Source: Icerya purchasi
Lineage: Eukaryota > Arthropoda > Insecta > Hemiptera > Monophlebidae
Reading direction: 5' to 3'
Assembly (NCBI GenBank): GCA_039619475.1
Contig: CM077115.1
Coordinates: 184,790,106-184,854,105, forward strand
DNA: 64,000 bases
Positions 13,500 to 25,262 of this stretch are shown piece after piece. Under the pieces are notes generated by a model, which saw nothing but the letters and a program-made list of their open reading frames with translations, was not told the origin of the DNA and did not search any database. The first letter of the stretch is position 1, and every line of letters begins with the position of its first letter. The position numbers and the translations under genes were made by a program.

Positions 13500-14215
13500 T
13501 GCAACATCTGGGTTTCCAGCTTTGAAATTAGGCCCTCGGGGCGCCGAAAGTTCGAAATTATGGAAAATATATATTTTTTTTCGGGCACGTGATATATCGT
13601 TGGAAAGATCGCTATTTGTTGAGAACAAAATCATATTTTATTTCTTTAATGAAACTTTCGAAGTTTACGAAAAGTTCAAAAAAGCGCGAGATCTAATATA
13701 TAGCTCCCTCTTTGCGGCGCGAGTATTACAGCTAAAATTTTTGAACAAGGTTGAAACTATGCACATGCACGTATATTTCTTTGGTTTGGAACATTTAGGT
13801 TTCCAATTTTAAAATTAGCCTCTCGGGACTTCGAAAGCACGAACTTTTGGGAGGGAAATATTTTTTTCCGGGCATATGATATACTGTTGAAAAGAGCGCT
13901 ATTTGTCGGGAGCAAACTCGTATTTAATTTTCTTAACGAAACATTGGAAGTTTACTAAAAGTTTAAAAAATCATAAAAAATGACATGTAACCCCCGCCTG
14001 TGGCTTAGCTTTATAGCTAAAAATTTTGAACAAGGTTAAAAAAATGCGCATCCTTGTGTATTTCTTTACTTTGGAACATTTGGGGTTCCAACTTTAAAAT
14101 TGGACTCTTAAGACACCGAAAGCTCGAAAGTTTCAAACAAATTTTTTTTTTCCGGTCATGTGATATATCAATGGAAAGATCGCTATTAGTTAAACATTGT
14201 GTTTCATGTGCTGAG
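13500..14215. repeat. Satellite-like tandem array, ~286-bp unit, about 2.5 copies
   Basis: The landmark GGTTTCCARYTTTRAAATTA occurs at 13511, 13798 and about 14083, giving periods of 287 and 285 bases. Each unit then has CGAAAG.TCGAA, a T-rich patch ending in CCGGGCA or close variants, and GTGATATATCRNTGGAAAGA followed by TCGCTATT. Each also contains a TTTTGAACAAGGTT motif before the next copy. The copies differ by point changes and small indels, so the array is not recent. No protein is conserved between units. Confidence 0.75.
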
Positions 14216-14423
14216 GATTCCGTATGTATTGTATGAAAAACAAAAGACAATATAATTGAAAGAATGTGATCCATTATTTAATAAAATGTAACACAAATTT
14301 CTGTAAGTGTCCTATAATCAAGATATTGAATAAAATAAACTAAAATAAAATACAATTCTAAATTTATTGTTTTTCATTGAAGTACATGGTAAAAAGTCCA
14401 GTCTAAAAAATAAAAAATTAAAA

Positions 14424-15179
14424 TTTTTTTTTTAAAAATAGGCTTTTATTTATGCACTAAAAAGTACAAAATAACTTTATTTGTGTACGACTACCAGATA
14501 CGCATCTTAACATTAAAATCTGAAAAATAAAAGCGGAGCCGCAGAAAAATGATTAAATATTAATATTATAATACATCCTAAGCCAAAACCTACAATCACC
14601 ATTATGTTGTTCCATTGTTGTGCATCAAAATACCACACACACCGAGGCCTGTGCCCAAAAATTTTGAAGGGGGAGGAGGGCGGTAAAATTTTCTTCACAT
14701 ATTTATTTTATAAATAACAATATATTTTTCACTAATATTCATACCATTAATAATTTCCATCATTTCAATTTACATATTAATAATCTACATAAATGAATTA
14801 CCGTATAAACATTAATAAAAATTACATATGTTATTGATTATACTCGTAATAAAAAATTTTGCATAAAATATTAATGAAGTACCTAAAAATATGAAGCATA
14901 TTTTTTTTTTTTTTTTAAGGTAACACCCTAAAAAATCATCAATATTTATTTTAAATTTTTGATTTTTTTTCCGATTTTTGTGTATTTATGATAACTATTT
15001 CAGTTCTCATGGGCCCTGCACACACCGAATATTTTTGTAACTGCGCCCCCCGCATTTATTTTTCAGAATAATTTGTAGTTTCAGATTTTATTGTTAAGAT
15101 GCGTATCTGGTCGTCGCACACTAAAAGTTATTTTGCACTTTTTAGTGCATAAATAAAAGCCTATTTTAAAAAAAAAAAA
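14424..15179. mobile_element. ~756-bp element with long (~130 bp) inverted termini
   Basis: The left arm contains AGGCTTTTATTTATGCACTA near 14440, followed by AAAAGT.CAAAATAACTTT and CCAGATACGCATCTTAACA. The reverse complement of 15045-15165 carries the same sequence in the same order with only scattered changes. The inverted arms extend further inward, with small gaps, through a TCTGAAAAATAAA block. The interior is A/T-rich and has no transposase. This is the structure of a non-autonomous fold-back or MITE-like DNA transposon. A/T homopolymers on both edges hide any target duplication, so the superfamily is open. Confidence 0.7.
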
Positions 15180-16697
15180 TCATATAGCTACATTTTTTTT
15201 TTTTACTTATTTATATTTTATCTTGACCTTGCGTAAATGAAGGAATATCTTTCAAAGACGTCATTGTTTGGATTCATCTGAAATGATTTGTATTCCTAAA
15301 ATGTAATAAGTTGTGAAACTTCTTAATTTTTTCTCTGATTTATATTAATAAAAAAAAAATATTTATTTTAACGTAATACATCAATAAATTGTACTGATCG
15401 GTTTTATTTATTGTCATATTTATAATATTTGTAGTTCAGAAATAAATTTAGAGTTCACAATTTCAGATCATAATTCGTAGTAAAATATTTTCCAAACAAT
15501 TTGCTGTTGATTGAAAATTTGAACACCTAGTGTTGTAATTATACGTAATTTATAAAATTGTATTGTTTTATTATTTTGTATTCTATCTTAAACTATATAT
15601 TCTTCTGTACAGAATAATTTATTAGGCGGGGAATTTTAAGCTGTTCAATTTATTAGGTACTAAAATTTCTTTTTATTCTCGACATAATCAAAATATGTGT
15701 ACCGAAGACGGTTATCATATTTTTTTGGGGTGAAAACATATAAAATTTGACTTTTTCTGATTTTGGGTAAATAATGATTAATCAAAAAATTAAAATATTT
15801 CAAAATTATTGACATTTTGATGATAAGTACATTGGATATTGTTTTTTATCCCTACTTATATAATTGTTAATTTTGGTACGAGTTATATGTATATTGTATT
15901 TTTCTAATATAATCGATTAAAAAAGTATAAACCGATGATAGTTATTTCCGCTCTGACTTTATTTTCTTATATAGACAGCGTAAAAATTTTCAATCAAGGA
16001 ATAATTATATAAAATTTACGTCAATTATCTTAGTTACAATCAAAAAACACTTTAGTTAATTGTTATTGATTGTTTACTTTGTTCTTGTCACATTTTTAGA
16101 GTTCATTTTAGGCAAAAATCTGTGGAGTTGGCATTAATAGGAAAGCAATGCCGCTTTTGTATCTGTAATAAGCCGTTGGATGTTATGCAGATTTAATTAG
16201 CAGTTTCTAAACAATTTAAAAGGTTGGTACGTTTTTACATTTTTGATGAATGCATGTATTTTATATAACAATTTTTGTATTTCATTTAAAAGACAGAAAT
16301 TATTTCCAAAAAAAAAAAAAAAGATTAAATTGTTTTAGAAATATTTTTAAAAATTTGTGGATTACTGATATAATTATAATTATATACGTAATAAATATGA
16401 AATTTTACAGTATATATTAAATAAATTAATAAATAAATTGTAACAGATTGTTACAGAGTGAGTGAATGTGTGTGAGTATGGATAGTAAGAATCGCGTACC
16501 GAGTCGTGTAAGCCTAAACGAATAATTTAAAAAAAAAAATGGTAGGCTTTCACGAAACGTCACAAACGCTGAGACAAATTTAAGAAGTGATAAGTTAATT
16601 TTTGAAATACAAAATTTATTTTTTAATCTTCATTGAGATAAAAATCAACGATGTAATTAAATGTTCAACTAGCTCGAACGCTTCAATCATTTTAATT
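15180..16697. other. AT-rich sequence, no gene seen
   Basis: The span is A/T-rich with an A14 run near 16311. A slightly less A/T-rich patch at about 16440-16560 has no recognised content. No open frame or repeat structure of note was seen. Confidence 0.55.
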
Positions 16698-16709
16698 GTT
16701 TCCGACATA

Positions 16710-16710
<1 letters not shown>

Positions 16711-16741
<31 letters not shown>

Positions 16742-17594
16742 AATAGCTAAATTGCACCTAGCTGATGATAGCTCTTTAGCCATTATTTTTAACATCTTGT
16801 GTACATAGCTTGAATGGCACCCTACCCAGCGATAGGTGCTAAAAAAAAAAAAAAAAAAAAATGTTTTATTAGAACTTTTATCTTAGATTAAATCCATCGA
16901 TTTGATTCTATCCAGCCACCGAACTTTTGGCGAATTGTCTAGTAACGCAATTGCTATGTTGTTCGGGTGTGTTTCTAATCTGTAGACATACTTTTTTGCG
17001 TTGTCGAATATTACTTCTTGAACAAACTTTAGTCCGAGGTCTTTGTGAAGTGTTAAGTTGGTAATGTACCACGGGGCGTTTACAACCATCCGGAGGATTT
17101 TGTTTTGGATCCGTTGTATGATTGCTATGTTACTCTTTTTAGTACAGCCCCATAGCAGGCAACTATAACGCCAAACTGGCTTTAAAATCTGATTATAAAT
17201 TAGTAGTTTATTTTCAGCAGATAATTCCGACTTCCTGTTTAGTAGCCAGTATAATTGTTTTAATTTTATATTTAATTCGGTCCGTTTTACTGTTATATGT
17301 TTCTTTCATGTTAGGCGTTGATCAAGGTATACACCTAGATATTTCACATCTGTTTTTCGCGGTATTGCGACATTGTTCAGGACTACGTCTTCCGTCGAAT
17401 CAATTTTTCTGTTAGTGAAGATTACTCGTGCGGATTTACTTTCATTGGCTTTGATTTTCCAAAAGTTGAGCCATGACGAAATTTCAGTAACCGCTCCTTG
17501 GATGGTATTCCGCACTTTAACGGGACATGCGTCTGAGCATAAAATCGCGGTGTCGTCAGCAAAGGTTGCTACCTCTACATTGAGAGGTATAGGA
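16711..17594 (-). mobile_element. 5'-truncated jockey-type LINE insertion with 13-bp target duplication
   Basis: The sequence GTTTCCGACATAT occurs at 16698-16710 and again at 17595-17607, exactly outside the two ends of a reverse-transcriptase fragment. At the low end it abuts a T22 run, which is the poly(A) tail of an element on the minus strand. This is the classic footprint of target-primed reverse transcription: poly(A) at the 3' end, a truncated 5' end and a short direct repeat on both sides. The 884-bp insert holds the last ~237 codons of the polymerase and a 3' untranslated region of about 150 bp. Confidence 0.8.
16883..17594 (-). pseudogene. jockey-type LINE reverse transcriptase, C-terminal part, one stop
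   Basis: Read on the minus strand, the fragment starts just before the polymerase active-site motif TFADDTAIL. It continues through a thumb-like segment with KANESKSARVIFTNRK and YLGVYLDQRLT. It ends with the jockey tail, NKILRMVVNAPWYITN, then HKDLGL and RLETHPN, before a TAG/TAA region at about 16883. The frame is continuous over about 237 codons except for one TGA at about 17303-17305, at a position where the family usually has tryptophan. Such mild damage plus a clean target duplication suggests a fairly young copy. The palm upstream of the active site and the endonuclease were never present here, because the insertion is 5'-truncated. Confidence 0.8.
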
Positions 17595-17607
17595 GTTTCC
17601 GACATAT

Positions 17608-19175
17608 GTATCCCAATCGGTTTATTAGGATATTGTTTGGTAATAATAAAAATTGACTATGCGCTCTTCCCCCGCCTGTAACATCATAATCTAAATGAAT
17701 CTATTATGTTATATTTTCCAAACGAACCGCAAAGATTTTTTATTACAAATATAGAAATTTAAGTCATTTTGGCAAAATAAATATCGCAAACCACAGGATA
17801 GTTGTTTACTAATTCTGCTTTGTAATTACTGTGTTCGCATTTACAATATGTTTCCATCACTCATTTCGATCACGTTACATCATTACATCTTTTATTGACC
17901 GTTCTATTCGCCAACTATAAATATTTACGCTCCGTTTCATCTTTCTTTTTATAATGTGTTGTATAATAACTTTTTTAATAATCTTTTCCTATTTAGAAGT
18001 ATTATTTGAAGGTGAGCTATTTTTTTAAAGTTCACTGTATATTTTTCGATAATCCGCACTTTTTTCACTATTCAGAATTTTATGGCAAAAATTAAATAGC
18101 TTGAAACAACATATATGATACATTATATTTTTTTGCACTACGCTAAAATAAATTAATAAAAAAATTTAAAAAAAAATAATGCTGATTTCAAAACATTTTC
18201 ATTGACAAGCAAAAATTAATTATAAGGATTAAAATAGACCTAAAGAGCAGTTATTGCTTCTCCTATTGCAGAATTCTTTAACATTTTCTGTTATTTAAAT
18301 TTATTAAATTACATCATGAAATTTATTATTCTTTTAATAAAATTTCAGAGTATAATTACTGAACTCTGTTGTTAGATATTTCAACAAAAATTTTAATATT
18401 TTTGTAAAAAAAAAAAGTATATTATAAAATTCGAGTAAATTATGCAGATATAACTTACACTTATGTTATTAATTTTTTTTCTTTTAATTTTGTCATCAAT
18501 ATCGAACATTTTTAATTATTTATACATACCAGTAATGAGTTAAATCGTTAATATTAAAACATAAACGAAATATTTAATTACATTAAAAATTTATACTAAA
18601 TTTTTTTTAAATGAAATTTTGAAAATTTTCATTAAAACATCTAGCAACCTAATTTAATAATTACACTCTGATGTTCCATAGAAAAATACTAAGTTTCACA
18701 GTAATATTTAATAAATTTAAATAATGAAGAAAGTGTTATAGAATCTGCGGTGACGATTACCACCTTCCATGGCCCTATTATCGATTAATTTTCCCCGGCA
18801 CTAAATGTAACTTTCAATCATGAACACGGACGAACGCTAAATAATACTCGACACTTACTATTTACTAACACAAAATTATACACAGATTCACAGGACCTCT
18901 TTTTTGTCGAGAATAGTGTAACCAAACATTCAATTTTTTTTTTTTTTTTGGTAAATGTATAGCTAGTATGTCGCATTCATTTATACGAAAATTAGTCAAT
19001 ACACAAAAACCTTGTTTAAACGAAAATATAAAAAGTATAATCAAAGAGGGATAAAACAAATCTTACTGTGAATCATTTTTACAGAATTAATGTAGTACAA
19101 TCCATTAGCATAGCCTGTTGTGATAATTTTCTATTTTATTTTTATTTTGTTCACTTGCATCTTGCACCTTTTTTT
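17608..19175. other. AT-rich sequence, no gene seen
   Basis: No protein similarity, RNA gene or terminal repeat was recognised between the jockey insertion and the small palindrome at 19176. The composition is mostly A/T with several homopolymers. Confidence 0.55.
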
Positions 19176-19208
19176 AGGATTCCGTACACATATAATGTAT
19201 GGAATCCT
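19176..19208. repeat. Short palindrome (13-bp stem, 7-nt loop)
   Basis: AGGATTCCGTACA is followed by a seven-base spacer and then TGTATGGAATCCT, which pairs with it at 12 of 13 positions. It could fold in RNA or DNA. No T-run or neighbouring gene suggests a role. It may be the tip of a degraded inverted-repeat element. Confidence 0.5.
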
Positions 19209-19235
19209 AATAAGATAATTTAAAAACGACAAAAA

Positions 19236-19340
19236 CTTAAATATATATAAAAATGAATGCTTGTATGTTTGCCCTGTATGCATTCTTGTACCGATGAACG
19301 GATCATGTTAAAATTTTCACAGTGTATTCGTGTTATCCAA
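19236..19340 (+). repeat. Dispersed repeat head of the 'TATATAAAAATGAATG' type
   Basis: ATATATAAAAATGAATGCTT is followed by TGTATGTTTG and then CCGATGAACGGATCATGTTA. This arrangement is a frequent start of a dispersed insect repeat, which I remember as often annotated with Helitron-like elements. Possible 3' ends of the same general type (ACGGGCAAAGC...) occur at 63.08 and 63.47 kb. The class assignment is from memory and uncertain. Confidence 0.35.
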
Positions 19341-19552
19341 ACAAAGGTTTTAAGGATGGCTGAGTTTTCTACCCCCTCTTCTTCACGAAATATGGGGTTT
19401 TAAGTAGTTGAGATGAGACCAAACGGCAACATTAATTTTGCATAATCTGCAACTTTTTGATGTTAGATTCAGACATAGAGCAAACCGAACAGGTATGTAA
19501 CATAATAGGTTTAATTAATAAATGACAAGTTTATTTAGAGCGGAGATGTTAT

Positions 19553-19790
19553 TTATTTCATTAAAAATATGGAGTGATAAAATACAAGTATTGATCTTAA
19601 TATAATTAATGCAGGTGAGCTCTCTGTCAACCAGAAAACTAATTTTTTTAAATGAATTAAATTATTATTAATACGGAAAGATTGGTTATTATTTGTTCTT
19701 CTTTTAATGAATAGAATGGTTTCTGTTTTATTGGAATTAATTTTCAACTTGCCATTTTCTTAGAAGGCGTTCAATTTTATCGAAGCTGTT
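19553..19790 (-). pseudogene. jockey-like reverse transcriptase scrap
   Basis: On the minus strand a frame reads RKWQ, then NSNKTETILFIKRRTNN and SFRINNNLIHLKK. This matches the post-active-site region of non-LTR reverse transcriptases, where a W.KINSNKTE.ILF pattern precedes the YLG motif. It is broken near its start and again before the expected YLG. It lies directly against the A-rich 3' end of the LINE at 19800-21665 but has a different sequence style, so it is probably a separate insertion. It is too short to place in a clade with confidence. Confidence 0.55.
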
Positions 19791-19799
19791 TGTTAATAT

Positions 19800-21665
19800 T
19801 TTTTTTTTGGAAGAAAAAGAATAAAATTGGGCTCGTCAATCAGGGACCTTCACCCAGAAACAATTAGAGGAAAAGGAAAGGTATATGATAAGACGATCAG
19901 ACATCGTTAATAGGAAGGTAATAATGGGAGGGATAATAAGCGTAGAAGGAAAAGGCAGGATATAACGGGCATAAAAAGAAGCAGGAAGCCCAAACCTAAC
20001 CGCATTATTTGAGTGGAGAGGACAACATGGGGTAGAGGCTAACGAGAGGCGAAAGCGGGAGAAAGGCAACAAGGAATGATTAAAACGCAAGCGCACAATG
20101 GCGACAACAACAAAGCGAAGAAGTGAAGGAAAACTAGTTGAACAGACAAATAAAAGACTCCTCCAATTAGAAAAGGAGGAAGTGTATACATCCGGCTAAA
20201 ATCTGAGATGGAAATTTTTACACAACGGCAAGAGATTAGATGGGGTTTTTTTAAAGAAGAAGGAAGAATAATTAGCAACCCGAGCCAAAGAATCCGCCAT
20301 TTCATTACCATAGATGCCAGAATGGCCAGGAACCCACAGCAAGTCAATATGGATCCCATGGAGAGAAGAAAGAGTCCGAATGAGAGAACGTATATGAAGA
20401 ATAATAAAGTCACAGGAATGATCAGGAAGAGGAGAGGAGATGGCCTGAAGAGCTCTCATGGAGTCGGAAATGATCAGAAATTTGGAAGAAAAGCGATTAG
20501 AGGAGATAAAAATAATGGAACATAAAATAGCCATTAGCTCAGCCGTAAACATGGAACAGAAGGAAGGAAGACCAAAAGATTCAGAGAAGTTAAAATCCGG
20601 AAAAAATAAAAGAAGCACAAACATCATCAGGCCTTTTAGAACCAGTGAAAATGTTTACATGAGAAGGAAAGAGAGAATTGATAGTACTGTAGAATTCCCG
20701 ATTAATTACTGCTGGAGGGAGAGATTCTGCAAGTGCAGACAAAATAAATACTCTGGGAGGATAGCAGAGATCACTGAAGTTAAAGGAGAGATAGGGCAGA
20801 CTATTAAAGGAAATTGTGTACGGCCAAAATAAACTAAGATGGAGAGAAATAAGAGATAAGATAGAAATTTTCCTGGGTACAAAGCGCCAATTCCGGGAAA
20901 TTGAAAGGTAGGAGAAGATGAGAGTGAAAGACGTTTAGCAAGGAAGTGATAGCCTAAATAAGGTCTGCGAATAGACAAGGGAACAGCAAGCATGCTAGAA
21001 TAAGAGCGGATTTAAGAGCACGAAGGCAAGAGTTTTGAATCACACTATTTTTAGTAATATCAACTCTGCGCGATGAATAGAACTTCACGATGTTATTAGG
21101 GTACAAAGCTATCTTAACATGTTTTTGGGTGAGAAAATCATTTAAATATAAATTAAACAAGAATGGACTGAATATGTTGCTCTGTGGAACGCGTGACAGG
21201 ATGGCCATCCAACCGTGAAGCCGGGAATAAGCCGGGAATTTCGTCATAAAACCGGGGGGGGGGGAGTAAAAATAGCCAAAAACCATATTTTTAGTAAGAA
21301 AAAATCATTTGAAGGGAAAAATGAATACATTTTTTAATGCACTTTACTCAAAATAAATTACGAAGTTCTGTTTTATTCATATAAAATATGCTGCGGTGGT
21401 CAAATATTATCAATCGTAACAAAAAAAATCGTTTTCTTTTTGTACAATTCTAGTAATCAAGAAATCGAGAGGATTTGGACTAGGAAAACTGGAAATAAAC
21501 CGGGAATTTAATAAATTATATAGAAAATTAAAATTAATTCATTTGTCGTATGTGGTATCAAAAGCATTTTCAGTATCGACTAAAAAGAGGTTGATTAATA
21601 TTGAAATTATGGATAATGGTATCTGCAATTTTACTAATTTTTAGAATTGCCGATTAAAATCAAAT
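19800..21665 (-). pseudogene. RNase H-bearing LINE, family A copy 1 (RT, RNase H, C-terminal tail)
   Basis: Read on the minus strand from 21665 downward, a degraded palm begins (QFDFN, then LFLVDTENAFD, the equivalent of FLD.EKAFD). It is interrupted by a MITE at 21197-21530 and resumes with RVPQSNIFSPFLFNLYLNDF. The active-site box has decayed to LYPNN. After about 20990 the connecting region reads RRPYLGYHFLAK. The RNase H domain at about 20670-20190 keeps AELMAI, SDSMRALQAI and DLLWVPGHSGIYGNEMADSLA, while the first aspartate motif appears as IFTGSK, one residue short. The C-terminal RLRFNHSLLP tail follows in other frames. An A-rich 3' end lies near 19800. RT followed by RNase H and a C-terminal knuckle fits the I group of LINEs. 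Multiple frame breaks make it dead. Confidence 0.8.
21197..21530. mobile_element. hAT-like MITE, copy 1
   Basis: This segment and 37621-37956 share most of their length in the same orientation. Common blocks are GGGAATAAGCCGGGAATT, GTAAAAATAGCCAAAAACSA, a run ending in TTTTTAATGYACTTTACTCA, GCTGCGGYGGTCAAAT and CCGGGAATTTA near the right end. The left terminus CAGGATGGCCATCC resembles hAT termini of the CAGGG.GGCCA kind. It interrupts the reverse transcriptase of the surrounding LINE. A G13 run replaces a GGGAAAAAA stretch of the other copy. The right terminus is eroded and I could not find an 8-bp target duplication. Confidence 0.65.
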
Positions 21666-21676
21666 TGTGAGTTTTA

Positions 21677-22334
21677 GGGACCGTTCATTTATTTCGTAAA
21701 AAATTTTACGGAGGGGAATTGGCCTAACATTTTATTTCTTCTTACTCCGGGGTAGGGAGATTATGACAGTTTCTTACGTAAAGATATTATTTTTTGGCAA
21801 TTGTATAGTCTGATTACGTTCATTTAACTAAAAAAATTACAATGTATAATGCAAGGTAGATAAAATAAAAACTACAAGACCCTATATGCTCGTTGAAAAC
21901 AAGAACATATGATTTACGACAGAAAGTGTACAGAAAATTGTTGAATTGGAAGAAGAATTAGATGTTGATATTAGCAAGATAACTAATATTAGCAGCAGTA
22001 TGGATAAACAAGGCGGGAATATCGTAGTAGTTGATTGCATTTCTGATTGGTTTCTGGGCCCATGAGCTGCTTGAAATGAATAAATGTATTTTTTCCAGTT
22101 AGCTTTTCATAACTTCATATTATAATATTTATAGTTCACATTGAAGTATCAGTATTGTTTAAATTTAAATTATTTTACAAATATAAAAAGATCGTATCTT
22201 TATTGGGTACTGAAAATGTTTTATATCTTTCGAAATATTAACGAAGGCGGGGGAGGGGGCTTTCCTTTTTTAAAATAAAGATGGAGAAGTTTAAAAGTAA
22301 GAAAGAACTTCTTACGTAATAAATGAGCGGCCTC
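21677..22334. mobile_element. Probable PIF/Harbinger-type non-autonomous element
   Basis: The left end GGGACCGTTCATTTATTTCG and the reverse complement of the right end GAGGCCGCTCATTTATTACG are inverted repeats over about 23 bases, continuing into GTAA. TTA lies immediately outside both ends (21674-21676 and 22335-22337). A three-base TWA target duplication with termini starting in G-rich sequence is the PIF/Harbinger pattern. The 658-bp body has no transposase or Myb-like gene. A 49-codon frame at 21915-22064 (ELEEELDVDISKITNISSS...) may be a coding remnant. Confidence 0.6.
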
Positions 22335-22337
22335 TTA

Positions 22338-25155
22338 TATCAAAAAAAAAAAGAGCAGGCTAATGCTAATAACTTAGCTCTTTCTTGGTAGATATACGTA
22401 ATATTTAAATAAGACAGCGGAGGACTATTATAGTAGAATTATTTAAATAATTTGCTGTTTTTCCACACAGTAAAATCTTCGTAAGTTAGATTCTTTGAAA
22501 GTTAATCAACGAATTTTTAACTAACTTAGACAACATTCTATGAATAGCATGTGTAAGGCGTTATGATGTCTTTGATGTATTTTTCTAAAATAATATTTAA
22601 TCTTTATAATTATAATAAAAAGGATCTCCCAAAAAATGGATTGCTCGGTATTATTTCCAATACTCATCGGAATTTTATGCCGGGATGCTTTTAGTATTCA
22701 ATGCGTGAATTCCTTCGCATGTAAATCTAAAAGAAGTCTTAAAAAGGGCCTTTTGAAACAATTAAAGTAGGGAAAATGTATTTGCATAATTAGAATTCAA
22801 ACCTCTTAGCATTTTTAAAATCAAAGTTGGTGTGAAGTCAGTAATTAGATTTGTTAATTTTGAAACAAATAGGATTACGATCACGGGAGGTAAAGAATAA
22901 TTAGTTACTGAAGTTACAATATATTCTTCAGATCTCGCCATGGAAGTACCTCCTAGACTCTAGATGATTATTTTCTATAATTCTTAAGCGGTTTTAATTG
23001 ACTGCATAATTTTTTAATGTACGGTTTGCATAACAATTTCTAATTATTGTCATTTCAGTTCCATTTCATGAAAATGTTCTATTTAATCGATACAAAACTT
23101 TTGTATTACCTTCGCCATAAAAATTGTTGTATAACCAATAAAATATTATGCATACATACAAATTTCGTTCATTTGGAAATCGAAAAATCTATGAAACTCC
23201 TTAAGAACGGAGTAAAAGCGAAATAAAACTTACGTTAAAATTATTTTGTGATATTTACATCGAATTAAATATTTTATAAAATGATGCAACTAATCTGTTA
23301 CGTATTAAGACGCGGTTGTGTTGGGAATCTTCATTATTCCTGATCTGTGCACGGTAATAATAAATTAAAATTGTGAGTAATTTGAAGTTAGGTTTTTCGC
23401 ATGATGTATATTTTTGGGAAAGGATTTTAACACTCCTCCTCTTCTGATGGTAAGTCCAACATGCTAAAGTCGAACTGGAACATTTTTACAAATATTTCTG
23501 TTAATTTATAAATTATTTACTTGTACTTTTCGTTAGGGGTTTTAATTTATTTTTTATATTGTTTGTTTTGTTTTTCGTTCTTGCTTACCGACAACGTCTA
23601 CGTTATATCTTGAATCTGAATTTTGTAACCGTGCGTCATTATCATTTTCGAGGATGTATCGTACTGAAAACCATTTTTTGACATTTCATTTGTACCGATT
23701 GTTTATTCTCCATGACCTCCTGATAAAGTCGACTTTTCAGAAGTAATTCGAATTTGGGTAGTTCATTAATATTTTTTTTATTTTTTAATAAATCTGCGTT
23801 CGGTTTTTCAGTGTTATCACGTTCGCTCAGAATCAGGGTTTTATTTATTTCGTTTTTTATATTCTCGCGTTTTTGTTCTCCTGTATTTTGAAATGAAATT
23901 TGTATTACAGTGTAAGCAGCGTTTAGCGTTACGCGAAAGGTATGAATACAATTATGCAAAGATTATTAGATTTTATATTCAGTATGGTGTGCTGTTATTC
24001 GAGTTCTAGCCTCTTAATCATTGTTTTTTACTGTTTTTAATTTCACCTATAGGGTAATCAAATGACGACTGCCGTGGCTCCGAAAGGTAATAAATGATAT
24101 ATAAAATCCGTCGGCTAGTTTCCAAAAAATGGGTATCTAATCTGCTAAAATAGAATTACATAATCTTTTATCAGTTGCAATTTTTGTTATTTTATTTCGC
24201 TATACTTAATATTATTTCTGTTATTTTATACGCTTTTCAAATGTTAAATTTTGTGTATTCCTTTTGTGGTAATTTTTTTCTTGTATTTTTTTTTTTTTTT
24301 TTTTTTGGTAGTTATTCATTTATTCCTATCGATTTTAGTTTATTCTAAATTAATTGGAATTTTAATTTATGAAAAATGAACTGTTATAAACTTGGCTTTT
24401 ACTACTACTATTATTTATTTTAAGGTGATAAATTATGTGAAATTTTCCTCGAATGGTAAATTTCAAATGTTGTAATTTTTTTATAACTTCTTTGTTTTCT
24501 GCTTTTTATAAACATCTGTAGAAACAAACAACCTCTTACAAGTGCTATCTTTCTCGCTTCGGTTAATGCTAAATTTTATGGGAATTTGGTCAGGCGTCTT
24601 TTTTGTATTGTTATACATTTTTCTTTATATCTGCTAGAATCATGTATGGTTACTAAATATTATGTTGAAGACAATAATGTTTTCAAATCTGGTTTAATCC
24701 TTCATCATTTATTTCGTTATTAGTATTCTTTATATAATTTTTTTGGATTTTAAAGTCAAAATTTCTTTTGTTCAGGCTATAGTTACAGTGGACGCGAATT
24801 ATGATGAACATTTCAGAACAATCATTCGTCAGAATTCGTGTTTACTATATTCGTTGCTTTATGGGTTAAAAAAATTGTTTCTATTTAGTATTTCGTTGAA
24901 GAAAGTAATGTCGTACCCTTATAATAGGACAGAATAAATATTTAATTGTTTCGAGCTGAAATTTCAACATTGCAAGAACGTTCTCGTAATGAAGAATTCG
25001 GTGACGGACTATAGTCTTAATAAAAAATATTTTTCATAATATTTTAATCTCCGTTTTAAGCAATATTGCTTATAATTTATTTCAGTACAAATGCAAAACT
25101 ATAAATCTATATTACGTGTAGTTTTCCGTCTTTTTTTGTTTATTTATTTTTTTTA

Positions 25156-25156
<1 letters not shown>
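22338..25156. other. AT-rich sequence, no recognised gene
   Basis: Nothing in this span is recognisable as a family member. A minus-strand frame of 105 codons at 23642-23959 is hydrophilic and Lys/Asn-rich and matches nothing I know. It is best treated as a chance frame. A T22 run lies at about 24285-24306. Confidence 0.5.
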
Positions 25157-25210
<54 letters not shown>

Positions 25211-25262
25211 GGGGGTGTAAATATATATATGTGTATAAATATATATACATATATATATATAT
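25157..25262. repeat. (TA)n microsatellite with GT-interrupted tail
   Basis: A TA run of about 48 bases is followed by a short GGGGGGTG interruption and further ATATATGTGTATAAATATATA-type repeats. On the minus strand it produces spurious Tyr/Ile-rich frames, which are not genes. Confidence 0.9.

Noticed and set aside
17373..17681. Plus-strand 102-codon frame
   Set aside because: It is antisense to the jockey reverse transcriptase.
20208..20832. Plus-strand frames of 105 and 124 codons
   Set aside because: They are antisense shadows of the minus-strand LINE A RNase H region.
23642..23959. 105-codon hydrophilic minus-strand frame
   Set aside because: Lys/Asn/Glu-rich, matches no family I know and has no splice, promoter or repeat context, so it is probably a chance frame.
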